The notes beneath the pieces are model-generated. The model was not told the DNA's origin and made no database searches. It saw only the letters and a program-made list of their open reading frames with translations. The translations under genes and the position numbers were made by a program. A stretch of DNA of 17,944 bases from VRUB01 sp046758085 (GTDB lineage: Bacteria > Pseudomonadota > Gammaproteobacteria > Acidiferrobacterales > SPGG2): positions 1-17,944 of the forward strand of contig JBHHZP010000068.1 in NCBI GenBank assembly GCA_046758085.1, written 5' to 3'. Numbering within the stretch: position 1 is the stretch's first letter; each line of letters opens with the position of its first letter. Positions 1-6,317 of the stretch are shown one piece after another.

Positions 1-604
1 CGAGTCCCGCAGGACCGTGGAAGCCGCGCATCCGGGTATTGGAGCGGCCTTCCTTAATCGTGGTGCGGATAAAGCCGTCCGATACCTTGCCCAGAAACCC
101 AATCTTACCGATAGCCGTACCGGTGCCGCCCGCCGCATACCCGTCTCCTATGATGCCGTGACAAGTGGCGCAGATTTGTTCAAACCAGAACTTGCCGAGG
201 CGCGGATCGCCCTGGGCCGCAGGCTGCGCGTCCACCTCGGCAGCCGTGTTCGGCAGCTCGGTGTGGGAGCGCAAGTAGGCAACGATGGCCATGGCATTTT
301 TCCGGCCCAGATGGGCAAAAGGCGGCATACCGGTACCGGCGCGCCCGTCACGTATCGTGCCCAGGAGAAATTTATCCGACGAGATGCTTAACAGCTCCTT
401 GTTGGTCAAGGAAGGCGCAAACCCGGGCTTGCCGATAGCATCAGCTTGGTGGCAGACAGAGCAGTTCTGGTTGTAGAGCTGCTTGCCTTTTTCTATGGTA
501 GCTGCGTTTCCTGCAGCGGCGGATTGTGGCTCGCCCGCCGCGAGGACAACCAGAGTAACCAGCGCAAGCGCGATATGTTTTGCGGTATGTCTTAAAGTCA
601 GCAT
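1..604 (-). CDS. Periplasmic dihaem cytochrome c, class I (3' end beyond window)
   Basis: This gene is truncated by the left window edge. It encodes at least 201 residues. The N-terminus is a signal peptide (basic MLTLRHTAKH, hydrophobic IALALVTLVVLAAG, likely cleavage near the AAA-G at residue 31). Two class I cytochrome domains follow. The first has CSVCH (C48, C51, H52) and a probable Met ligand in TGMPP (M93). The second has CATCH (C145, C148, H149) and a probable Met ligand in RMRGF (M192). It is most likely a small periplasmic electron carrier or a subunit of a respiratory reductase or oxidase; the specific partner would lie left of the window. I chose ATG 604 because GAGAGGG lies 4 nt upstream. 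An in-frame ATG at 637 preceded by AGGA is a real alternative, adding 11 residues. The gene lies 227 nt after the NapC-like gene on the same strand and has its own FNR-type promoter, so it is probably induced without oxygen. Confidence 0.9.
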   Translation of the reverse strand, partial: MLTLRHTAKHIALALVTLVVLAAGEPQSAAAGNAATIEKGKQLYNQNCSVCHQADAIGKPGFAPSLTNKELLSISSDKFLLGTIRDGRAGTGMPPFAHLGRKNAMAIVAYLRSHTELPNTAAEVDAQPAAQGDPRLGKFWFEQICATCHGIIGDGYAAGGTGTAIGKIGFLGKVSDGFIRTTIKEGRSNTRMRGFHGPAGL

Positions 605-685
605 GCTGCCCTCTCGCTGTTTGGCATGGAAAGACATGGTTATTTCCTAAACCATTAATTTAATGCCTTCTCGGCGACTGGATCC

Positions 686-699
686 TTGATCTAGATCAA
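686..699 (-). promoter_or_regulatory. FNR box in the dihaem cytochrome promoter
   Basis: The site reads TTGATCTAGATCAA, a perfect match to the FNR consensus TTGAT-N4-ATCAA. A -10-like TTAAAT lies at 663-658 on the minus strand, which predicts a start near 651. The box would then be centred at -41.5, the classic class II activating position. The predicted leader to ATG 604 is about 47 nt. The start site is inferred, not measured. Confidence 0.8.
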
Positions 700-830
700 A
701 AAAGCTTTCGTTGACTCCGCGGCCCTAGCCTCATATCAGTAAACCTATTTGATTCCGTCTCTTATTTTCGGTGACACCTGTCCGATGGAGATGAGAATAA
801 CGCCCCGCTCGTGAAACCATTCCACGTCTT

Positions 831-1628
831 TTAATCAGTATTCGCCCAGTCATCACCGGCCGGCGCACGCGCCATGCCTTCGTGACAGTCAGTGCAAGGT
901 ACACCTTCGCTTTCATAGCGTTCATGTTCGGTTTCAACGAACTCCTCGGGCAGTTTATGGGCGATTCCTTGATGGCAATCAATACAGGTTTTGCCTTCTT
1001 TCAGGGATTGTTCGTGTTTTCTACGCCCATTTTCTTTTTGTGCACTGAGGTTCATGGAAGCGAAGTCGTGACAGTTTCGGCATTCCCTTGAATCAGTCTC
1101 CTTCATACTCTTCCATACTAGTTTGGCAAGTTGAAGGCGCTTTGCCGCGAACTTTTCTGGCGTGCTGATACTCCCGACGAAGTGGTGGAGAAGTTCGTTG
1201 GTAGCTTGCACTTTGCGTGCGACCTTGTGTACCCATTGTTTGGGAACATGACAGTCGGGACAGGTAGCTCGGACCCCGGTGCGGTTACTGTAGTGGACGG
1301 TTTTCTTGTACTCGCGGTAAACATTCTCTTTCATCTCGTGACATGAGATGCAGAAGGTCTCGACGTTGGTTGCTTCCATCGCGGTATTGAACCCGCCCCA
1401 CAAGATGACCCCCGCCACGACGCCGGCGGTGAGCAGTGCACCGAGAGAATGACGTGTGCCCGGTCTCCACAATGTACGCCATACCTTCACGATCTTGATT
1501 CCAGCGCGCGTATCCTTGCTTTGTTGTTGGATGTTGTCTTTACAGGTCAGATGTCTTGTTTGCAATTCTTGTTCGTGCGAGCTACTTGCAGCACTTATAG
1601 AATTGGTTGAATAGGTCTGTATTGTCAT
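831..1628 (-). CDS. NapC/NirT-family membrane-anchored multihaem cytochrome c with five CxxCH motifs
   Basis: NapC/NirT proteins take electrons from the quinol pool and pass them to periplasmic reductases. Numbering from ATG 1628, there is a single N-terminal membrane helix (SLGALLTAGVVAGVILWGG, about residues 61-79). A periplasmic domain follows with haem motifs CISCH (93-97, followed by EM as in the family), CPDCH (123-127), CRNCH (183-187) and CIDCH (215-219). These four and the sequence around them are typical of NirT/NapC. A fifth motif, CTDCH (245-249), sits in a short acidic C-terminal extension of about 35 residues that ordinary tetrahaem members lack. The start is uncertain. ATG 1628 gives about 50 hydrophilic residues ahead of the helix, GTG 1679 adds 17 more, and GTG 1490 would give a family-like 219 residues. 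None has a strong ribosome binding site. Its partner reductase is not in the window. Confidence 0.9.
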   Translation of the reverse strand: MTIQTYSTNSISAASSSHEQELQTRHLTCKDNIQQQSKDTRAGIKIVKVWRTLWRPGTRHSLGALLTAGVVAGVILWGGFNTAMEATNVETFCISCHEMKENVYREYKKTVHYSNRTGVRATCPDCHVPKQWVHKVARKVQATNELLHHFVGSISTPEKFAAKRLQLAKLVWKSMKETDSRECRNCHDFASMNLSAQKENGRRKHEQSLKEGKTCIDCHQGIAHKLPEEFVETEHERYESEGVPCTDCHEGMARAPAGDDWANTD

Positions 1629-1799
1629 TGAGGCCAGCCCGGAAGCATGGCCGCAACAACTCGATGTCTCTACAGGCACCGCACCCGCTGGAAGTTTCGA
1701 TTACACGCGCACGGTTGACGCGGACGCAAAACCGATTCGACGAGGCCAATCCACAAGATGGCCATAGGAAAGCCATCATACGCCCATCTAAGTATGGCG

Positions 1800-1910
1800 T
1801 CATACGTTCCCCCTTGGCTTTTCACGAATCGAAGCATAGTATGCCGCCAACACCGCCAGCGAACTGATTGAGGTCAAAGCAATATATTGGCGCGTGACTG
1901 TTTCTTCCAC
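1800..1910 (-). CDS. Possible 36-residue single-helix membrane peptide
   Basis: This is a short reading frame from GTG 1910 with one hydrophobic stretch (YIALTSISSLAVLAAYYAS) followed by a basic tail (REKPRG), the layout of a small bitopic membrane protein with its tail inside. It lies between the thioredoxin-fold gene and the NapC-like gene on the same strand. Its stop overlaps the ATG of another 73-residue frame (1803-1582, cysteine-rich, preceded by AAGGGGG) in an ATGA arrangement. Small helical subunits are common in respiratory gene clusters, but I recognise no family, and the upstream ribosome binding site is weak. Treat it as a candidate only. Confidence 0.3.
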   Translation of the reverse strand: MEETVTRQYIALTSISSLAVLAAYYASIREKPRGNV

Positions 1911-1950
1911 GGTAATCCGACATCCGCTGCCTATCGCGTCTGGACGGCAG

Positions 1951-2208
1951 TTATCTTCGTGAATGCGTGGTGGCAGCGATCTTTCTTGCCTCATCTTTGC
2001 TCTGTACGCCGATAGCCACCAGCTGGTGGTCGATCACCAGCGCGGAAATGGTTTTGAGTTGCAGCCGTTTCATGATCTCGGCGCCGGTCGGCTCGGTGAC
2101 ATTCAATATCTCCAGCTCCACATCCACTTCCCGGGCCACGGCGCGCCAGAGCTCTTCGGCGCGGCGACAGGGCGGGCTCCAGTCTGAGACCAGCAGTTGT
2201 ATCTTCAT
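1951..2208 (-). CDS. Small thioredoxin-fold protein lacking a complete CxxC
   Basis: The 85-residue product has the beta-alpha-beta pattern of a compact thioredoxin fold: MKIQLLVS strand, an active-site-like turn W10-S-P-P-C14, helix RRAEELWRAVAREV, strand VELEILNV, then a helix, two strands (ISALVID, QLVAIGV) and a final helix. The position of the first active-site cysteine is Ser11, so only C14 remains. The loop where thioredoxins carry a cis-proline reads TISA instead of a TP-type sequence. It is therefore unlikely to be a normal dithiol oxidoreductase and could act as a monothiol or non-redox protein. It has no signal peptide, so it should be cytoplasmic. It is the first gene of the minus-strand group that continues with the NapC-like cytochrome. 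ATG 2208 is the only sensible start; the ribosome binding site is weak. Confidence 0.75.
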   Translation of the reverse strand: MKIQLLVSDWSPPCRRAEELWRAVAREVDVELEILNVTEPTGAEIMKRLQLKTISALVIDHQLVAIGVQSKDEARKIAATTHSRR

Positions 2209-2684
2209 GGTGACTTACAGCAGCTATCGTCAAGCTTGGTGCCATGCACGTTGATCAATATTTAGCTCCCAGTGGCGGGCTGGTTGCGTGAGGGATTCGC
2301 GATAAGCCCGCCCGAGGATGCATTTTTCATCGAGCGCGCCGATTTTTGCCTTGACCCAGATCAATTCCGGGCGAAAAGGCGCTATGATGGCAACACGGAC
2401 CAGCGCCGGGATCATGCCAGCGAGTTGCGCAAGGCCTATTTCTTTGCCGCGGTGCCGGAGCGGCCTAGGGTTGCTCTCATGACAGCGACATAACCTCACG
2501 GTGCGCGTTGCCCGGCCGAGGCCTGCCGGCGAAGCGGGCGGTACGGGCAGGGTGAGAGCGCTAACACGCGCGAAGCTGGTATCATGTTGGGTCTATTGCG
2601 CCGGCGAGCGCCGGGTCTGCGCGATTGTTGGTTGACCCCGACAGGAAGGCGTGTTGAAAATAGGGCCTGAGGACGACTGCATCG
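2209..2684. other. Intergenic region between the divergent thioredoxin-fold gene and the first fnr
   Basis: No convincing gene is seen in these 476 bp. Short frames on both strands have no recognisable product and run through the FNR-type site at 2351-2364. GAGGA at 2669-2673 is the probable ribosome binding site for the downstream fnr start at 2685. Confidence 0.6.
2351..2364. promoter_or_regulatory. Near-perfect FNR box between divergent genes
   Basis: TTGACCCAGATCAA differs from TTGAT-N4-ATCAA at one base. On the minus strand an AAAAAT at 2327-2322 would place the box near -42.5 for the thioredoxin-fold gene. On the plus strand TATGAT at 2383-2388 would place it near -37.5 for the fnr gene, a poorer helical phase. 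Control of the minus-strand electron-transfer genes is therefore the better guess; autoregulation of fnr remains possible. Confidence 0.55.
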
Positions 2685-3440
2685 ATGCCGACAAACAAGC
2701 TCATCGACTTCCCGAAGCTGAAGGTGGACTGCCCGCATTGCAGCCTGGCGCAGCTTTGTTTACCCGCAGGGCTGGACCGTGCGGACATGGAGCGCCTGGA
2801 TCAGATGATTGATCGTCGTCGCCTGTTGCGGCGCGGGGAGCAGCTGTTCCGCGCCGGCGATCGTCTGCGTTCGCTCTACGCGGTTCATAGTGGTGTGTTG
2901 AAGACTTCGGTGCTGACCGACGAGGGCGATGAGCAGGTCACGGGTTTTCACTTGCCGGGCGAGCTGGTCGGTCTCGGGGCGTTGGGCACCGAGCGACACG
3001 GTTGCACCGCCGCCGCGCTGGACACCGCAAGCGTGTGCGAGCTGCCGCTCGACCGTCTGGAGAAACTCGCCATCGATCTGCCGAGCCTGAACCAGCAGCT
3101 GCACCGGCTCATGGGCCAGGAGATTACGCGTGAAGAGGAGCTGGTGCTGCTGCTGGGCAAGAAGAGTGCGCCGGAGCGCCTCGCCGCGTTCCTGTTGGGG
3201 CTGTCCGAGCGGCTCGCCAAGCGAGGGCTTTCCTCGCGCGAGTTCAATCTGAGCATGTCGCGCAAAGACATCGCCAATTACCTCGGACTTACGCTGGAGA
3301 CGGTAAGCCGAACTTTTACCCACCTGCAGGCGCGCGAACTCATCATCGTGACAGGAAAGTACGTGCAGATTACTGATTACAAGGGTCTGCGGTCGCGCTC
3401 GCATGCACGCGGCGGTGAGACGGCCTGCCGGGATTCGTGA
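2685..3440 (+). CDS. fnr: FNR-type O2-sensing transcriptional regulator (first of a tandem pair)
   Basis: This is a CRP/FNR-superfamily activator of 251 residues. In the N-terminus C16-PH-C19-SLAQL-C25 reproduces the C-x2-C-x5-C spacing of E. coli FNR. C118 (TASVCELP) matches the fourth ligand, C122, so an O2-labile [4Fe-4S] cluster is expected. The cyclic-nucleotide-like beta barrel spans about 35-125, the dimerisation helix about 125-160, and the helix-turn-helix about 180-218 (SRKDIANYLGLTLETVSR). E205, S208 and R209 are the FNR residues that read TTGAT. Ser20 after C19 corresponds to E. coli Ser24, and E150 stands at the E. coli Asp154 position. The start at 2685 is supported by GAGGA 11 nt upstream and by exact N-terminal alignment with the second paralogue. 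Targets in this window are probably the three FNR boxes. Compared with the second copy it has a longer basic tail after the DNA-binding domain. Confidence 0.93.
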   Translation: MPTNKLIDFPKLKVDCPHCSLAQLCLPAGLDRADMERLDQMIDRRRLLRRGEQLFRAGDRLRSLYAVHSGVLKTSVLTDEGDEQVTGFHLPGELVGLGALGTERHGCTAAALDTASVCELPLDRLEKLAIDLPSLNQQLHRLMGQEITREEELVLLLGKKSAPERLAAFLLGLSERLAKRGLSSREFNLSMSRKDIANYLGLTLETVSRTFTHLQARELIIVTGKYVQITDYKGLRSRSHARGGETACRDS

Positions 3441-3696
3441 GCTTGCGACCCGGGCTGCTGCTGCATACGGCCGGCTAGCCCGCGCGACGCGCAGCGGGAT
3501 GTGACCCACCGGGATGGTTACGGGGCCGGCTGCCAAGGTGCTCGCTTGGTGACGTGATCCGCCGTTGCCTATTCGCTCTCGCCGTGCCATTCTGTGGTCT
3601 TGAATAGCCCGCCATAGGTCGGCGGGGAAGCGGCTTGCCATGTCGATTGACCACGAGCGGCGGGCCACCGACCATAGCGGCCGGACAGAGCTATCT

Positions 3697-4452
3697 ATGT
3701 CGACGAACAGGATCATCGATTTTCCTGCCATCAAAGTGGCGTGCCAGAATTGCCGCCTGTCATCGTTGTGCCTGCCGGCGGGCCTGGATGATCCCGATGT
3801 GGAAAAGCTGGAGCAGCTGGTCAGCCACCCGAAACCACTGCGCCGTGGAAATCACCTTTTTCGCATGGGAGACCCCCTGACGGCGCTCTACGCCGTGCAC
3901 TCGGGGGCAATCAAAACCTATACCATCAGCGCCGACGGGCAGGAGAAGGTGCTCGGTTTTCACCTGCCCGGCGAGCTACTCGGCTTTGACGGTCTCGGAA
4001 AGCTTCGTCATCGCTGCTCGGCGAGTGCGCTCGATACCACCAGCGTTTGCAAGTTGCCGTTTAACCGTCTACAAGAGCTGGCGGCGCAGTTGCCCAGTCT
4101 CAGTCGCCAGCTGCAGCGGCTGATGAGCGAGGAGATCGTGCAGGATCACGCGATGCTGCTGGTTTTGAGCGAAATGAGCGCGCCGGAGCGAGTGGCGACG
4201 TTCCTGCTGAACCTGTCCGAACGTTTCGGACAACGCGGTTTCTCGGCGCATGAGTTTTACCTCAGCATGGCACGCCAGGACATCGCCAATTATCTGGGAA
4301 TCACCCTGGAAACCGCCAGCCGGACTTTCCGGCAGCTTCACGCCGACGGGCTCATCAGCGTCGAGCGCCGGGACGTTCGTATTCGTGACCGCATACGGCT
4401 GGAGGTATTGGCCAAGATCCGCGCGGGCCCGTCGTCGTCGCAAGCGACCTGA
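3697..4452 (+). CDS. fnr: FNR-type O2-sensing transcriptional regulator (second of a tandem pair)
   Basis: This is a second FNR, also 251 residues and aligning without a visible gap to the upstream copy, so the two arose by duplication or were brought together as close relatives. Cluster ligands C16-QN-C19-RLSSL-C25 and C118 (TTSVCKLP) are all present. The helix-turn-helix (ARQDIANYLGITLETASR) keeps E205, S208 and R209, so it should bind the same TTGAT-N4-ATCAA sites. It differs at position 20, where Arg replaces the Ser found in the first copy and in E. coli FNR (Ser24); substitutions at that residue are known to alter cluster reactivity with O2. D150 matches E. coli Asp154. I chose ATG 3697 because MSTNRIIDFP aligns with MPTNKLIDFP at the start of the first copy. 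ATG 3640, preceded by GGGGAAG, would add 19 residues. The gene lies 256 nt after the first fnr and upstream of hemN on the same strand. Confidence 0.92.
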   Translation: MSTNRIIDFPAIKVACQNCRLSSLCLPAGLDDPDVEKLEQLVSHPKPLRRGNHLFRMGDPLTALYAVHSGAIKTYTISADGQEKVLGFHLPGELLGFDGLGKLRHRCSASALDTTSVCKLPFNRLQELAAQLPSLSRQLQRLMSEEIVQDHAMLLVLSEMSAPERVATFLLNLSERFGQRGFSAHEFYLSMARQDIANYLGITLETASRTFRQLHADGLISVERRDVRIRDRIRLEVLAKIRAGPSSSQAT

Positions 4453-4849
4453 GCCGCAGGCCGGCGCGTGCGGTACGGCTTCCCTAGCCGCACCCGCGGC
4501 GCGCTTGGCCCGAAGTCCCGCAGGTTAGCCGGATATCCGAAGTTTGATCCAGATCAAGGATTGTGAAGACTCCTTGTAGTTAGATGTTTTCGCAAATTCT
4601 CGTGAAATCTAGAACGAGCTGTCTGTAATGCGAATGTGCTCGCGCACAATATTATTGATGTCGGTTTGGCCGGAAAGACCGCAATGATAGACACCACGCA
4701 AAGCGTACGCAAAAGGCCACACACACGGCCTTTGTTGGTAGTTTTCTCGAAGTTGATGCGTGTGCCTGGAGTGCATGCCCCACGGGGCTGCAACGGGGCG
4801 CGCTAGGGTGGACGCCGGACCGGGTGTCGCCGGGAATCTCGCTTTTATT
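4453..4849 (+). other. fnr-hemN intergenic region and long hemN leader
   Basis: These 397 bp contain a GC-rich hairpin just after fnr (GTGCGG 4468-4473 with CCGCAC 4488-4493, no T tract), the hemN FNR promoter at 4544-4585, and a predicted leader of about 258 nt. Within the leader a hairpin (AAAGGCC 4712-4718 with GGCCTTT 4727-4733) overlaps a 40-codon frame at 4684-4806 that is preceded by GGAAAG. No established protein gene is seen. Confidence 0.5.
4544..4585 (+). promoter_or_regulatory. FNR-dependent class II promoter of hemN
   Basis: TTGATCCAGATCAA at 4544-4557 is a perfect FNR consensus half-site pair. TTAGAT at 4580-4585 is a plausible -10, giving a start near 4592 and placing the box centre at exactly -41.5. 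Activation of hemN by FNR or ANR is well established in other gammaproteobacteria, which supports the assignment. Confidence 0.8.
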
Positions 4850-6253
4850 ATGAAGTCAGCCGGGCACAGGTCTGTTTCTTTCGACGCCGAGCTGATGCGA
4901 AAGTACGATAAGGCCGGGCCACGGTACACGTCGTACCCGACTGCCGTGCAGTTCGACGAGCGCTATGGCGAACCGGAGTATGGCGCCCAGGCCCGGCTGA
5001 CCAACGACGACCCCATTCCCCGTCCGCTGTCGCTCTATCTCCACATCCCCTTCTGTTCCACGGTCTGCTACTACTGTGCGTGCAACAAGATCGTGACCAA
5101 GAACCGCGCACGCGCCGCTGCTTACGTCGAGCGCCTGCACCGTGAGATTGGTCTGCAGGGTGTCTTGTTCGACCACGATCGTCAGGTCGACCAGCTTCAT
5201 TGGGGCGGCGGCACTCCGACCTACCTGAGTCACGGGCAGATGCGCGATTTGATGCGTGCGATCGCTAAGCATTTTGCGCTGCGTAACGACGACCGCGGCG
5301 AGTACTCCATAGAGATCGATCCCCGCGGAGTCAATGAGCTCACCATTGCTTTGCTGCGCGATCTCGGGTTCAACCGGATCAGCATGGGGGTCCAGGACTT
5401 CGACCCCGAGGTGCAAAAGGCTGTTAACCGGATCCAGTCGGAACAGCAGACTCTGGAAGTGATGGAGGCGGCCCGGCATCACGGGTTCAAGTCGATCAAC
5501 ATTGATTTGATCTACGGTCTGCCGCTGCAATCGGTCGCGAGCTTTACCGACACGTTAGACAAGATCGTCGCCGCCAGCCCGGATCGCATTTCGGTATTCA
5601 ACTATGCGCATCTTCCGTCCCGGTTCAAGACGCAACGGCAGATCAATGAGGCCGAGCTCCCGTCACCGGCTGAGAAGCTCGAGATCTTGCAGCAGACCAT
5701 CGAGCGCCTCACGCGAGCCGACTATGTTTACATTGGCATGGATCACTTCGCCAAGCCCGAGGACGAGCTTGCCGTTGCCCAACGTCATGGCACTTTGTGG
5801 CGCAACTTCCAGGGCTACGCCACCCATGGAGACTGCGATCTTGTTGGCATGGGCGTGAGCGCCATTGGCATGGTGGGGGACAGCTATGCACAAAATGTGC
5901 ATGATGTGGAGAGCTACTATGAGCGCATCGACGCCGGCCACCTCGCTGTGTTTCGAGGCGTGGAGCTGACTGCCGACGATCAGCTGCGTCGCGAGGTGAT
6001 CATGCAGCTGATCTGTAATTTCGTGCTTGACATCGACGCGTTGGAACAGAAGTGGGGAATTCGATTCAAGGAGTACTTTGCCTCTGCGCTCCCGGAGCTT
6101 GAAGGCATGCTGATGGATAGCCTGCTCACGTTACAGCAAGGCACGCTTCGTGTCCTGCCCGCAGGAAGGCTGCTGATTCGCAACATTTGCATGGTATTCG
6201 ACCGCTATCTGCATGAGACGCCGGGCAAAGGGGGATATTCACGCGTCATTTAA
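4850..6253 (+). CDS. hemN: Oxygen-independent coproporphyrinogen III dehydrogenase, radical SAM
   Basis: HemN converts coproporphyrinogen III to protoporphyrinogen IX without O2 in the cytoplasm, which allows haem synthesis during anaerobic growth. The 467-residue protein follows E. coli HemN (457) along its whole length. Landmarks are KAGPRYTSYPTA near residue 21, the radical SAM cluster motif C69-STV-C73-YY-C76-A-C78 with the extra fourth cysteine of HemN, the GGGTPTYL SAM-binding motif, SIEIDPR, GVQDFDPEVQ, YGLPLQS, FNYAHLP, and the C-terminal RLLIRNICMVFDRYL through to the terminal SRVI. I chose ATG 4850 because homology starts just after it; ATG 4760 would add 30 residues with no resemblance to the family. 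Haem made here would serve the c-type cytochromes at the left of the window. The gene is convergent with the downstream protease gene. Confidence 0.96.
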   Translation: MKSAGHRSVSFDAELMRKYDKAGPRYTSYPTAVQFDERYGEPEYGAQARLTNDDPIPRPLSLYLHIPFCSTVCYYCACNKIVTKNRARAAAYVERLHREIGLQGVLFDHDRQVDQLHWGGGTPTYLSHGQMRDLMRAIAKHFALRNDDRGEYSIEIDPRGVNELTIALLRDLGFNRISMGVQDFDPEVQKAVNRIQSEQQTLEVMEAARHHGFKSINIDLIYGLPLQSVASFTDTLDKIVAASPDRISVFNYAHLPSRFKTQRQINEAELPSPAEKLEILQQTIERLTRADYVYIGMDHFAKPEDELAVAQRHGTLWRNFQGYATHGDCDLVGMGVSAIGMVGDSYAQNVHDVESYYERIDAGHLAVFRGVELTADDQLRREVIMQLICNFVLDIDALEQKWGIRFKEYFASALPELEGMLMDSLLTLQQGTLRVLPAGRLLIRNICMVFDRYLHETPGKGGYSRVI

Positions 6254-6267
6254 TCGCTGTATTACAT

Positions 6268-6302
6268 GTGCAAAGCTTGACTTGTGGCCGCGAGCTTTGC
6301 AC
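6268..6302. terminator. Perfect inverted repeat between convergent hemN and degQ
   Basis: GTGCAAAGCT (6268-6277) and AGCTTTGCAC (6293-6302) form a perfect 10-bp stem with a 15-nt loop. It lies 14 nt after the hemN stop and 15 nt beyond the protease stop, the position of a bidirectional terminator. There is no clean T tract on either side, so termination is inferred from placement and symmetry. Confidence 0.5.
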
Positions 6303-6317
6303 GCCAACTAAAGGTAT

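Noticed and set aside
17..391. 124-residue plus-strand reading frame
   Set aside because: It is antisense to the dihaem cytochrome c, which has both CxxCH motifs and a signal peptide on the minus strand.
2230..2499. 89-residue minus-strand reading frame upstream of the thioredoxin-fold gene
   Set aside because: It runs through the FNR-type site, shows no recognisable domain and has no good ribosome binding site.
3479..3498. GC hairpin (CCCGC with GCGGG) after the first fnr
   Set aside because: The stem is short with a bulge and no T tract follows, so a terminator call is not supported.
2760..3734. 324-residue minus-strand reading frame
   Set aside because: It is antisense to the first fnr and its flanks, and fnr on the plus strand is unambiguous.
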